64,000 nucleotides of DNA from Bacillota bacterium. GTDB lineage: Bacteria; Bacillota; Bacilli; Paenibacillales; UBA4045. A program made the position numbers and the translations under genes. Location of the stretch: the NCBI GenBank assembly GCA_023441055.1, contig JAEZQY010000018.1:124001-188000 (forward strand), given 5' to 3'. Of the stretch, positions 37,372 to 46,325 are shown piece after piece. Below the pieces are notes generated by a model that worked only from the letters and a program-made list of their open reading frames with translations, was not told the DNA's origin and searched no databases. Each line of letters starts with the position of its first letter. The stretch's first letter is position 1.

Positions 37372-39183
37372 ATGTGGAGAATCGTACGCAATATGAAGCT
37401 GCATAAGAAGCTGATGGCGAGCTACCTACTGGCATGCGTGATCCCGTTATTGATCGTGAGCTTGACGATCTATCATGTGGCATCCCGCAGTCTGGAGGGA
37501 ACCTCACTCGAATTCGCGACGATCTATAGCTCGCAGATCGTCACCACGATCGACGACTTCGTCGAGCAGATTGACAGCGTCACGAAGTCGGTGCTGATCG
37601 ATAATGATATTCTGAATCAATTGAATACAGGCCGCGATGCCACGATGAATGAGCTGATTGACAATCGATTGATTATGCAGCGCCTGCTCATGCGCATCAG
37701 CACCCTGCGGCCGGATATTGAGACGATCTTCTTCATTAGTAATAAGAATGATCTGTATCCCTATTACAGTACGAATGACAGCGTGAACGAGAATCTCCTG
37801 CTAACGCAGCCCTGGCTGCAGAAGATGCTGACATCAGAGGAGACGCTGTATGTCTCCCCGCTGCATGATCGATCGTATTATGCGAACCAGAATGGCAGCG
37901 CTGTCTTCACAGTGGGACGAGCTGTCTTCACCTACGACGGGCGCTATGCGGGACATCTGCTCATGGATGTGGATCCTGCAAGTCTAGTCAAGCTGAATGA
38001 TAAGTTCTTGATAGCGACAGAGGATTACCATATTAAGCTGCTGGTGACGACTGACGGCGGCGGCATCGTCTATGATTCCGATACGGCCAGCGGCAAGAGC
38101 TCGTGGGATGTATTGCTGAATGATCCGGATGCGGCCAGCCATTGGCTGACGGACCCGGATATGATCATGCTGTCGAATGAGTCAGCCAGAGGGAACCTGC
38201 TCGTTCACACCGGCATTCCGAGGCAGCGTCTGTTCTCGCATATCGATCAGATCAAGCTGATTACCTTCCTGGCCATCTCGATGTGTATCGCCATTGTAAT
38301 TGGGATCTCCTTCATGCTGAGCTACGGCATCACCAAGCCGATCAAGCGGCTGCGTACGAGTATGAAGCAGGCGGAGGAAGGCAGATACATCCCCATCCAG
38401 CCGAGCAGGAGTCGTGATGAGGTCGGCAGTCTGATTCATAGCTATAACAAGATGATGGAACGCATTCGCTCGCTGATCGAGGATGTGTATCTGGCGCAGA
38501 TCAGGCGGCGGGACGCGAAGTATCTGGCCCTGCAGACCCAGATAAATCCGCATATGCTCTACAACACATTAGAATCCATTCGGATGAAGGCGATTGTGAA
38601 TCAGGATGACGAGGTTGCGGACATGATCAAGATTCTCTCACGGATGTTCAAGCTGTCGCTCGGCAAGGAGAAGGACACCCATCTGATCCGGGACGAGCTG
38701 GACTATGCAATCAACTATATGCAATTACAGAATATCCGCTATGAGAATCGCTTCGCGCTTGATATCAAGCTCGATCAGCAATACTGGGATGTTAAGCTGA
38801 CGCCGCTCGTCTTCCAGCCGATCATCGAGAACAGCATCTCCCATGGCTATTATAATCGCCTCAGTACGCTCCATATTGTGATCGACGGCATTGCCGAAGG
38901 TGATACGCTGCGGCTGCGAATCAGCGATGATGGCATCGGGATCTCTCCGGAGAAGGCGGGGGAGCTGAACGCCAAGCTGAGGGATGTGGAGCCCGTTAAG
39001 CTCAGCTCGAGTGAAGGGGCGCGAGAGCGCGGGGGAGCCGTTCATGAGGAGCAGATCAATAGCAGCATCGGACTGCTCAATATAGCCGAGCGGATCAAGC
39101 TGCAGTATGGGGAGCAGTATGAGGTACGGATTGACCCTCGTCCAGAGGGTGGCACGGTCGTAGAGGTGCAGATTGCAATCTAA
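37372..39183 (+). CDS. sensor histidine kinase (YesM-like)
   Basis: A membrane sensor kinase, 603 residues. Two helices (LMASYLLACVIPLLIVSLTIY; ITFLAISMCIAIVIGISFML) flank a large extracellular domain; then a HAMP linker (KPIKRLRTSMKQAEEGRYIPI), His_kinase motif QINPHMLYNTLE (His about 394) and an HATPase domain (FQPIIENSISHGY, RISDDGIGIS). This is the Paenibacillus class of kinases that sense glycans. It sits 20 bp upstream of an AraC-type response regulator and then a sugar importer, so it should control that importer. An alternative start is ATG 37393. Its DNA shows normal GC-rich codon use. Confidence 0.9.
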   Translation: MWRIVRNMKLHKKLMASYLLACVIPLLIVSLTIYHVASRSLEGTSLEFATIYSSQIVTTIDDFVEQIDSVTKSVLIDNDILNQLNTGRDATMNELIDNRLIMQRLLMRISTLRPDIETIFFISNKNDLYPYYSTNDSVNENLLLTQPWLQKMLTSEETLYVSPLHDRSYYANQNGSAVFTVGRAVFTYDGRYAGHLLMDVDPASLVKLNDKFLIATEDYHIKLLVTTDGGGIVYDSDTASGKSSWDVLLNDPDAASHWLTDPDMIMLSNESARGNLLVHTGIPRQRLFSHIDQIKLITFLAISMCIAIVIGISFMLSYGITKPIKRLRTSMKQAEEGRYIPIQPSRSRDEVGSLIHSYNKMMERIRSLIEDVYLAQIRRRDAKYLALQTQINPHMLYNTLESIRMKAIVNQDDEVADMIKILSRMFKLSLGKEKDTHLIRDELDYAINYMQLQNIRYENRFALDIKLDQQYWDVKLTPLVFQPIIENSISHGYYNRLSTLHIVIDGIAEGDTLRLRISDDGIGISPEKAGELNAKLRDVEPVKLSSSEGARERGGAVHEEQINSSIGLLNIAERIKLQYGEQYEVRIDPRPEGGTVVEVQIAI

Positions 39184-39203
39184 CTACAAGAGGGGGAGAC
39201 GGC

Positions 39204-40007
39204 ATGTATCGATTATTATTGGTGGACGACGAGATAGGCATCACCAAGGGAGTGACGATTCTAATCGAGCGCATGGTGCAGTCGTGCAAGGTGGTGGGAA
39301 CGGCATTCGACGGGGAGGAGGGCTATGAGGCGGCAATGACGCTTAAGCCGGATATCATTATCACAGATATTCGCATGCTGCAGGTCAGCGGTCTGGATAT
39401 GATTCGCAGCTTGCAGGAAGCGGGCTGCAAGGCGAAGTTCATCATCCTCAGCGGCTATGCCGATTTCGAGTATGCCCGCCAGGGGATGGCGCTGGGCGCG
39501 CAATTCTATCTGAATAAGCCGGTCGAGGAGGAGGAACTGCGGGAGAGTCTGCATCAGGCGATCCGACAGATCGAAGCGGAGAAGCAGCGGGCAGAGGAAC
39601 TCGCGTACATGCGTGATTCGCTGTCGAGCTTGCGCGGGGAGAAGCTGGCGCAGGACATAAGCGACGGGACTGCCGATACCTACGGGAAGCGGGATGTCAT
39701 TACAGAGGTGAAAGCTTATATTGCAGCGCATTACACGCAGAATATTAGCCTGAATGAGCTGTCGACGATCTTCTACCTCAACCCGTACTACCTCAGCCAG
39801 TTGTTCAAGGAGAAGACTGGGGACACCTACATGAATTATGTAATGAAGCTGCGGATTCGTAAGTCAAGAGAGCTGTTGGAAACCACGGATATGAAAATAT
39901 ACCAAATATGCGAGGCGGTCGGATATACGGACACGAACTACTTCAGCAAGCTGTTCGAGCGCTTAGTTGGCTGTCGCCCCTCGGAATACAAGAAGAATCT
40001 CCGCTAA
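39204..40007 (+). CDS. AraC-type response regulator
   Basis: A response regulator of 267 residues: REC domain with LLLVDDE and phospho-acceptor D55 (ITDIRM), conserved Lys in FYLNKPVEEE, then a short linker and two AraC helix-turn-helix motifs (NISLNELSTIFYLNPYYLSQ; YQICEAVGYTDTNYFSKLF). It is much shorter than the ~500-residue YesN relatives because it lacks the long middle domain. Translated 20 bp after its kinase. It should bind near the importer promoter at 40.06 kb. Confidence 0.92.
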   Translation: MYRLLLVDDEIGITKGVTILIERMVQSCKVVGTAFDGEEGYEAAMTLKPDIIITDIRMLQVSGLDMIRSLQEAGCKAKFIILSGYADFEYARQGMALGAQFYLNKPVEEEELRESLHQAIRQIEAEKQRAEELAYMRDSLSSLRGEKLAQDISDGTADTYGKRDVITEVKAYIAAHYTQNISLNELSTIFYLNPYYLSQLFKEKTGDTYMNYVMKLRIRKSRELLETTDMKIYQICEAVGYTDTNYFSKLFERLVGCRPSEYKKNLR

Positions 40008-40022
40008 TTGAAATCGTTTGCA
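40008..40022. promoter_or_regulatory. cre-like CcpA operator
   Basis: TTGAAATCGTTTGCA matches the degenerate cre consensus WTGNAANCGNWNNCW at every position. It starts directly after the response-regulator stop and about 40 bp upstream of the importer -35 box. It suggests catabolite control of the importer; binding is not shown by the sequence. Confidence 0.6.
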
Positions 40023-40062
40023 ACCCCTATAATTCGACCTGTTTTTTTCTGCAATCACCCCT

Positions 40063-40091
40063 TTGTAATAACCTGACCTCCCCCTGATAAT
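40063..40091 (+). promoter_or_regulatory. promoter of the second sugar-importer operon
   Basis: TTGTAA (40063-40068), a 17-bp spacer and GATAAT (40086-40091). The start point would be near 40098, giving a short leader that contains the GGGAGGT at 40114-40120. Confidence 0.65.
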
Positions 40092-40175
40092 AAGAGTACA
40101 GATATAACTGGATGGGAGGTCAGGGACATCACGAACGCTACAACGATAACAAGCAAGGATGCAACGTCCAATTGG

Positions 40176-41066
40176 ATGCAGAACATTCGCAAGTATTGGC
40201 CCTATTATGTAATGGTCGTACCGGGTGTACTCTTCTTCATCGTCTTCAAGTATATTCCGATGATCGGCTCAGTCATTGCGTTCAAAGATTATAACGTTTT
40301 CAAAGGTTTCTTGGCCAGTGATTGGGTAGGGTTCAAGCATTTCCGAGTGTTATTCAAGTATCAGGATTTCATACGCGTGTTCAAGAACACGCTGATTCTG
40401 GGCATGCTCAGTACAATCATCTTGACGCCAGTGCCAATCATCCTGTCCCTCATGCTCAATGAAGTAAGGAAAACGCTGGTGAAGCGATCCATTCAGACGG
40501 TGATCTACATCCCGCACTTCTTCTCTTGGGTCATCATCGCGGGTATTACCTTCGATCTGCTGAGCTTGAATGGACTGTTCAATCAAGTTAGAGGGTGGTT
40601 TGATCTCGAGCCTATACTGGCGATGCAGAAGACAGAGTACTTCAGACCGATCTACTTAATTACCTCGGTTTGGAAGGAAGCAGGCTTCAGCACCATCATC
40701 TACCTGGCGGCGATCAGCGCGATTGATCCTTCCTTGTATGAATCGGCTATGATCGATGGTGCCTCGCGTTGGAAGCAGATGAAGCATGTGACGCTCCCGC
40801 TGATGATGCCGACGATCATTACGTTATTCCTGCTGGGAATTGGAAATTTCCTGGATCTAGGCTTCGATCAGATATTCAACCTGCTGACTCCAATGACATA
40901 CAGTGTCGGGGATGTCATCGATACCTATGTGTATCGGACAGGCATATTACAAGCGCAGTACAGCTTCACAACTGCGGTCGGCTTATTCCAGTCTGTTATT
41001 GGTTTCATCATGGTCTATACCTTCAATCGAATAGCCAATAAGACCTCGGAAGGCGGGTTGTGGTAG
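40176..41066 (+). CDS. sugar ABC importer permease (LplB-like), start uncertain
   Basis: First permease of a CUT1 importer, at least 296 residues. N-terminal RKYWPYYVMVVPGVLFFIVF and KYIPMIGSVIAFKDYN identify the LplB/YteP-type subunit; the EAA loop reads SAMIDGASRWKQMKHVTLPLM. ATG 40176 is the first standard start codon in frame but has no ribosome binding site. The strong GGGAGGT site ends at 40120 and points seven bases later at an ATC codon (40128), from which the frame runs openly for 16 codons into the ATG. Translation may really start at ATC 40128, or the window carries an ATG-to-ATC change. Confidence 0.88.
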   Translation: MQNIRKYWPYYVMVVPGVLFFIVFKYIPMIGSVIAFKDYNVFKGFLASDWVGFKHFRVLFKYQDFIRVFKNTLILGMLSTIILTPVPIILSLMLNEVRKTLVKRSIQTVIYIPHFFSWVIIAGITFDLLSLNGLFNQVRGWFDLEPILAMQKTEYFRPIYLITSVWKEAGFSTIIYLAAISAIDPSLYESAMIDGASRWKQMKHVTLPLMMPTIITLFLLGIGNFLDLGFDQIFNLLTPMTYSVGDVIDTYVYRTGILQAQYSFTTAVGLFQSVIGFIMVYTFNRIANKTSEGGLW

Positions 41067-41933
41067 ATGAAATATTACTCATCGGGCGAGAGGGTCGCGA
41101 GTGCGATCAACCTAATTCTGCTCCTGTTATTCGCCGCAGCTACTTTGGTTCCATTGTTATCGGTACTGGCGACATCGTTCAGCTCTAAGCTGGCAGTCGA
41201 CATGAACACTGTCAAGCTGTGGCCCGTACAATTCACATTAGATTCATGGCAATATCTCCTATTCCGTAAGGATCTCTGGCTGTCCTTCGGGATTACTGCA
41301 GCATCGACGGCAATCGGGACATTCCTAGCGGTTACCATAACCGCATTGATGGCCTATCCGCTGTCCAAATCAGAGTTTAAATTAGGCAAGTATCTGATGC
41401 TGGCGGTTGTGATCACCATGATCTTCAAGGCGCCAATCGTGCCATACTTTCTAACGGTTAGAGGAATTGGATTATTCAATAATCCGCTTGTGCTGGTCAT
41501 TCCTCACGTGGTTAGCGCGTATTGCCTAGCCATTATGAGAACCTCCTTCAAACAGTTTCCGAGGGAGCTCGAAGAGTCTGCTGTAGTAGATGGCTGCGGC
41601 ATGTTCCGAACACTATTCCAAATTGTAGTCCCTTCATCAATGGCCGTGATTGCTACTGTTGGCTTGCTCTATGGGGTTACGATATGGAATCAGTATCAGA
41701 CGCCGCTGCTATTCATTCAAGATCAGACGTTGTTCCCTCTTCAGATGAAGATCAAGCAGTACATCGTGGATGGCAACGAATTTGCTCTGAGGACAGCGTC
41801 CTTCGTCAATTATAACGAGCGGACACTTCGAGCAGCAACGGTAGTCTTCGCTATCGTTCCTATGATTATGATATATCCATTCTTGCAGAAGTACTTTGTC
41901 AAGGGAGCTATGCTTGGTTCAGTGAAAGGATGA
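41067..41933 (+). CDS. sugar ABC importer permease (YtcP-like)
   Basis: Second permease, 288 residues. EAA loop ELEESAVVDGCGMFRTLFQI with VVPSS is clear, and the C-terminus FLQKYFVKGAMLGSVKG is standard. The ATG directly abuts the stop of the previous gene without a good ribosome binding site, so translation is probably coupled. The last codons (GTGAAAGGA TGA) are part of the first copy of the repeat that follows. Confidence 0.9.
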   Translation: MKYYSSGERVASAINLILLLLFAAATLVPLLSVLATSFSSKLAVDMNTVKLWPVQFTLDSWQYLLFRKDLWLSFGITAASTAIGTFLAVTITALMAYPLSKSEFKLGKYLMLAVVITMIFKAPIVPYFLTVRGIGLFNNPLVLVIPHVVSAYCLAIMRTSFKQFPRELEESAVVDGCGMFRTLFQIVVPSSMAVIATVGLLYGVTIWNQYQTPLLFIQDQTLFPLQMKIKQYIVDGNEFALRTASFVNYNERTLRAATVVFAIVPMIMIYPFLQKYFVKGAMLGSVKG

Positions 41934-42091
41934 TTTTTAATGGCATCAGCCTTAAAAATGATCAGTGGAAGGATGATTTTTAATGGCATCAGCCTTAAAA
42001 ATGATCAGTGGAGGATGATTTTTAATGGCATCAGCCTTAAAAATGATCAGTGGAAGGATGATTTTTAATGGCCAAAGCCTTAAAAATAAAT
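41931..42091 (+). repeat. four tandem 42-43-bp hairpin repeats
   Basis: Copies start at 41931, 41974, 42016 and 42059. Each carries an inverted repeat ATTTTTAAtGGC / GCCtTAAAAAT; the last copy is altered (GGCCAAAGCC). The connecting piece TCAGTGGAAGGATGA is nearly the same as the 3' end of the permease gene (TCAGTGAAAGGATGA), so the array seems to have grown from the gene end. It separates the permeases from the binding-protein gene. It might protect or process the mRNA. Confidence 0.85.
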
Positions 42092-42114
42092 GACAATCAT
42101 GAGGAGGAACGAAA

Positions 42115-43743
42115 ATGGCTTTGAGAAAAAAATGGATGGCTATGCTCTTAATAGGGGTTATGGTGATTGCTGTTATCTCGGGCTGCGCTTCGAACACGAA
42201 TAACAATAGCGCATCTACGAATAACAACACACCGGCGGCAAGTAATTCAACAGATACAACGCCTGCCGTTAAGGAAGAAGAACCAGCTAAACCGGTGGAG
42301 TATGTAGATATTGAGGTTTGGACAACGAATAGCGGTTACAGAGAAGTAACGAAGGGAAGTCCATTGTACGACTTCTACAAGGAGAAGACTGGAGTAGGTA
42401 TTATTCAGCCGTATGTAGAATGGAATGGCGGCACAACCTACCAACAGCAATTGAACTTGAAGATTGCTGCGAACGAGATGCCAGATATGTTCCTGCCAGT
42501 TAACGGAATGGAATATGAGCTTGCGAAGAATGGCGCTCTGCTTGATCTGACTGATCTGTTGCCAGAGAAGGCGCCAAGACTGTGGAATCTGATCCCGCAA
42601 GATGTATGGGATGTTGTGAGGTCCTATGATCCTAATGGTGAGGGTCGCATCTACTCCGTACCGAGTATCCTGAGCTTCGGAAGAACGGGTCCCATGATTC
42701 GTCAAGACTGGCTCGACACGCTGAATTTATCGATGCCGACAACACAAGAGGAATTCGTTAATGTGCTGCGCGCATTCCGCGATAAGGATCCAAATCAGAA
42801 CGGGTTGAAGGACGAGCTCCCAACAGGCGGCCGCGAGCAAGCGCGTTGGATGGATTATCTGTTCAGTATGTATGGAATCGCTATGCATGAGGGATATCCG
42901 GATTGGGATATCTATAATGGCGAGCTGACTTATTCAGCAGTTTCTCCTAACATGAAGGATGCAATCGCTTTCCTACGTGATCTTTATAAGGAGAGGCTAA
43001 TCGATCCTGAGACATTCCTGAACAGCAAGTCAGCTTGGGAAGGCAAAGTATCTTCCAATCAAGTCGGTGTATTCTTCTATTGGGTAAGCTCTGCAAGTGG
43101 TTTCTTAGCAGACATCTATGAATCAACAGGCATTAAGGGCGACTTCTCTGTCCTCCCGCAGATCGACGCACCTGGCTATGAAGGCTTCACTACGATGAAG
43201 CGTATCAACAGTCAACAATGGGTTGTCAAGAATACAAATGATCAAGCGAAGATCGATTCTGTTATGAAGCTGCTCGACAGCTATGCAGATGAATCCCAAT
43301 GGATTGATATGTGGATGGGCGTGGAAGGCATGCACTGGGAGACTAAGGACGGCCTTAAGGTGAAGATGTCCGAAGATAAGAGTGTGATGCAGAACCTCCT
43401 GCTCACTCCTTACTATGATATCGGAACTGTCCAATTCTCCAAGGATCTCTATGCAGACAACCCAGATCCAGAGTGGGAATGGGCCAATTCACAAGATATA
43501 CGCAACCTAGTTGAGAATCAGAAGTACGTGAAGGCACTAGCAGGCGATGGCTTGCCAGCCGCTGTATATTCCGACTATCCAGACATTCAGAACCGTACGC
43601 TGTATGTCGAGTACATCACGAAGATTGTTCTTGGTGATTATGATCTTGACAAGTTCGATGAATTTGTAGATAGATGGTATTCCTCCGGCGGTGAAGCAGT
43701 TACGAAGGCAGCTAGAGAGTGGTATGCGAAGACACAGCAATAA
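42115..43743 (+). CDS. extracellular solute-binding lipoprotein
   Basis: Sugar-binding lipoprotein of 542 residues: signal peptide with lipobox ISGC (Cys24), then a low-complexity Asn/Thr/Pro linker and a family 1 binding fold (IAANEMPDMFLPVNGMEYEL, LLDLTDLLPEKAPRLW, GLPAAVYSDYPDIQNRTLYV). It should deliver an oligosaccharide to the permeases upstream, under the kinase/regulator pair. Strong GAGGAGG site. A terminator follows. Confidence 0.9.
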   Translation: MALRKKWMAMLLIGVMVIAVISGCASNTNNNSASTNNNTPAASNSTDTTPAVKEEEPAKPVEYVDIEVWTTNSGYREVTKGSPLYDFYKEKTGVGIIQPYVEWNGGTTYQQQLNLKIAANEMPDMFLPVNGMEYELAKNGALLDLTDLLPEKAPRLWNLIPQDVWDVVRSYDPNGEGRIYSVPSILSFGRTGPMIRQDWLDTLNLSMPTTQEEFVNVLRAFRDKDPNQNGLKDELPTGGREQARWMDYLFSMYGIAMHEGYPDWDIYNGELTYSAVSPNMKDAIAFLRDLYKERLIDPETFLNSKSAWEGKVSSNQVGVFFYWVSSASGFLADIYESTGIKGDFSVLPQIDAPGYEGFTTMKRINSQQWVVKNTNDQAKIDSVMKLLDSYADESQWIDMWMGVEGMHWETKDGLKVKMSEDKSVMQNLLLTPYYDIGTVQFSKDLYADNPDPEWEWANSQDIRNLVENQKYVKALAGDGLPAAVYSDYPDIQNRTLYVEYITKIVLGDYDLDKFDEFVDRWYSSGGEAVTKAAREWYAKTQQ

Positions 43744-43758
43744 TTCAACTATGATGGG

Positions 43759-43793
43759 GGAAGGTTGCTTCTATGCGACCTTCCTTCTTCTTC
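43759..43793 (+). terminator. rho-independent terminator
   Basis: A 10-bp stem (GGAAGGTTGC with GCGACCTTCC, one T-G pair) closes a 6-base loop and is followed by TTCTTCTTC. It starts 16 bp after the binding-protein stop. Confidence 0.75.
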
Positions 43794-43823
43794 AACAAGA
43801 ATTAGCATGGAGGGAGAAACAAC

Positions 43824-45077
43824 ATGATTAAGATGGCCGTATTAGGTGCTGGATCGAGAGGTATGCATGCCTTCGGTCCCTATGCGCTGAGCAAGCCGCA
43901 TGAAGTGCAATTCACAGCTGTCGCCGAACCGAATGAGGAGAAGCGTCTGAAGCTGGCTCGGGATCACGGAATCCCGCCGGAGCGTCAGTTCACCACCTGG
44001 GAGGAGCTGCTCGCTCAGCCGAAGCTGGCGGACACGCTATTGATTGCCACACCAGATAATTGTCATTATGAGCCGACCCTATTAGGCCTTGAGCGAGGCT
44101 ATCATATTCTGCTGGAGAAGCCGATGTCACCGGATCCGCTGGAGTCGATACGGATGGCCGAGGCGGCGGAGGCGGCTGGCAAGCTCTTAATGATCTGTCA
44201 TACGATGAGATATGTGAATTATTTTGAGACGGTGAAGGGCTTGATTGAGAGCGGGCGCATTGGTGATCTGGTCACCATCCAATGGAATGAGAATGTCGGA
44301 TGGTACCATCAGGCGCACAGCTTCGTGAGAGGGAACTGGCGGAACGCGGCGGAGTCGAGTCCGATGATTCTGGCGAAGTGCTGTCATGATATGGATATGA
44401 TTCAGTGGCTGGTCGATGCGCCCGTGCGGAAGGTATCGTCGTTCGGCGGTCTGAAGTACTTCCATGCAGGGAACGCGCCTGAGGGTTCGACGCTGCGTTG
44501 TACGGATGGTTGCGCGGTGGAGCATTCCTGCCCATACTCCGCGATTAAGTGGTACTACAACACGAAGCCTGGCTGGCCGCAGAATGTGGTGACCGTTGAG
44601 CCGACATTGGAGGCTCGGAAGAAGGCGCTGGAAGAAGGGCCGTACGGTCGCTGTGTCTTCCATTGCGATAATGATGTGGTAGATCATCAGGTTGTAAATA
44701 TGGAATTTGAAGGCGGCGTGACGGTTGCGTTCACGATGGCGGCGTTCACGAATGAGGATCATCGCTCCTTCAAGATTCTAGGCACCAAGGGAGAGATCCG
44801 CGGCCATTCGGAGCGCAATGACCTGACGGTCGAATTGTTCGCAGGGAACAAGGAGGTCATCGCGCATCCCTTAGAGGAGGGCGGACATGGCGGCGGCGAT
44901 TATGGCGTCATGCGGGAGTTCCTGCGGATGGTGCATGCGGGAGAGATCAGCAATGCGAGAACGAGCCCGGCGATCTCCGCACAGAGTCATCTGCTCGCAT
45001 TCGCGGCAGAGAAGTCGCGGCTGAGCGGGGAGACGGTCGATATGGCGGCATATGTGCGGGAGCTGAAGCAGGGTTAA
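43824..45077 (+). CDS. Gfo/Idh/MocA family oxidoreductase
   Basis: NAD(P)-dependent sugar dehydrogenase family, 417 residues. Rossmann motif VLGAGSRGMH (residues 5-14), EKP motif HILLEKPMSPD and catalytic region KCCHDMDMIQWL. A Cys-rich insert CTDGCAVEHSCPYSAIKW (~230-250) could bind a metal and is seen in a subset of the family from Paenibacillus. It is separated from the importer by a terminator and 80 bp. Probably oxidises a sugar or a glycoside for breakdown. Confidence 0.87.
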   Translation: MIKMAVLGAGSRGMHAFGPYALSKPHEVQFTAVAEPNEEKRLKLARDHGIPPERQFTTWEELLAQPKLADTLLIATPDNCHYEPTLLGLERGYHILLEKPMSPDPLESIRMAEAAEAAGKLLMICHTMRYVNYFETVKGLIESGRIGDLVTIQWNENVGWYHQAHSFVRGNWRNAAESSPMILAKCCHDMDMIQWLVDAPVRKVSSFGGLKYFHAGNAPEGSTLRCTDGCAVEHSCPYSAIKWYYNTKPGWPQNVVTVEPTLEARKKALEEGPYGRCVFHCDNDVVDHQVVNMEFEGGVTVAFTMAAFTNEDHRSFKILGTKGEIRGHSERNDLTVELFAGNKEVIAHPLEEGGHGGGDYGVMREFLRMVHAGEISNARTSPAISAQSHLLAFAAEKSRLSGETVDMAAYVRELKQG

Positions 45078-45164
45078 CCGTTGATGAGTCTCGTAGGTAT
45101 GTGAGCGTGACGTGAGAGAGCGGTTGATGAGTAATACGTATACGGGAGCGAAGCGGAGGTATGG

Positions 45165-46130
45165 TTGTTGTCGAAGCAGCTGCGATTTAGAGAGGATCAG
45201 ACATTCAAGATTGTACAGTTCACTGATGTGCATTGGAATGATACCTTCAATACATATCAGAAGAAGGTGAAGACCGCGGAGGAGGGCAATGCCCGGTCAC
45301 GTGAGCTGATGGAGATGGTGCTCCGAGTGGAGGAACCGGATCTCGTTGTGTTCTCTGGCGATGTTATCTCTGCCGGGGAATGTGATGATCCGCTGCGTTC
45401 GTTCCGGGAGGCCGTTGCGGCGGTGGAAGAGAGCGGTGTGCCCTGGGCGGTGATCTTCGGCAATCATGATACGGAGTCGAAGATTACGCGGGAGCAGTTG
45501 ATGGATGTCGTGCTGGAGCATAGCGGCACTGTAGCGTCGGCTGGACCAGCTGAGCTGCCAGGCACAGGCAATTATGTGCTGGAGGTCGATGATGCTGCGG
45601 GTAGGACGGCGGCGGCGCTTTATTTTATGGATTCGGGGAATGAGTCGATGGTTGCTGGTGTGGAGGGCTATGACTGGATTCGCCGTGAGCAGGTCAATTG
45701 GTATGCGGAGCAGTCGCGCAAGCTGACCGCCGGGAATGGCGGCGAGCCGTTGCCAGCGCTGGCGTTCTTCCATATTCCGTTGCCTGAGTACCAGCTGGTA
45801 TGGGATTTAGGCGAATGTGTCGGCAGCAAGTATGAACAGGTGTGCTGTCCACCGGTTAATTCTGGTCTACATGCGGCGATGGTCGAGATGGGTGATGTGC
45901 GCGGCACGTTCGCGGGGCATGATCACTGTAATGATTTCGAGGGTAAGTGGCACGGGATTCGCTTATGCTACGGGCGATCCACGGGGTTCAACACGTACGG
46001 GCTGTCCTGGTATCCGCGCGGGGCGAGAGTCATTCAACTGACCGCAGGCGAGCGAGACTTCGACACCTGGATCCGACTCGAGGACGGCTCGCAGCTGCGG
46101 CATACGGAGCGGGTTACAATGGAGCCTTAG
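45165..46130 (+). CDS. metallophosphoesterase (calcineurin-like)
   Basis: Calcineurin-like phosphoesterase, 321 residues. The five motifs are complete: FTDVHW, FSGDVIS, FGNHDTES, FFHIPLP and GTFAGHDHCND, similar to Dcr2/Icc-type enzymes. No signal peptide. It starts at TTG, either 45165 or 45168; GCGGAGG ends at 45159, so 45168 has the better spacing. Downstream of the oxidoreductase by 87 bp. A terminator follows. The phosphorylated substrate is not evident. Confidence 0.85.
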   Translation: MLSKQLRFREDQTFKIVQFTDVHWNDTFNTYQKKVKTAEEGNARSRELMEMVLRVEEPDLVVFSGDVISAGECDDPLRSFREAVAAVEESGVPWAVIFGNHDTESKITREQLMDVVLEHSGTVASAGPAELPGTGNYVLEVDDAAGRTAAALYFMDSGNESMVAGVEGYDWIRREQVNWYAEQSRKLTAGNGGEPLPALAFFHIPLPEYQLVWDLGECVGSKYEQVCCPPVNSGLHAAMVEMGDVRGTFAGHDHCNDFEGKWHGIRLCYGRSTGFNTYGLSWYPRGARVIQLTAGERDFDTWIRLEDGSQLRHTERVTMEP

Positions 46131-46142
46131 CATGTTTATTCG

Positions 46143-46188
46143 AACGTACATTCACCTACGCATACGAGCGGGGGGATGTACGTTTTTT
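46143..46188 (+). terminator. rho-independent terminator
   Basis: AACGTACAT (46143-46151) pairs with ATGTACGTT (46176-46184) and runs into six T residues. The loop is 24 bases. It follows the phosphoesterase stop by 12 bp. Confidence 0.75.
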
Positions 46189-46325
46189 GTTGCGCAGAAC
46201 GAGCGTGAACAGCGCATGATCGTTTATCTGGCGACGCGAGAGAAGCTGGGTGAAAGTGTAATTGCCCCTCATTAGTGATAAAATCATGGTTATCAGGGTC
46301 TCACAATGATGAAGGAGCGAGTGGT

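Noticed and set aside
41940..42074. 44-codon ORF inside the hairpin repeat (MASALKMISG...)
   Set aside because: It is only the reading of a 42-43-bp repeat. The frame changes character when the unit length changes by one base, and there is no separate ribosome binding site.
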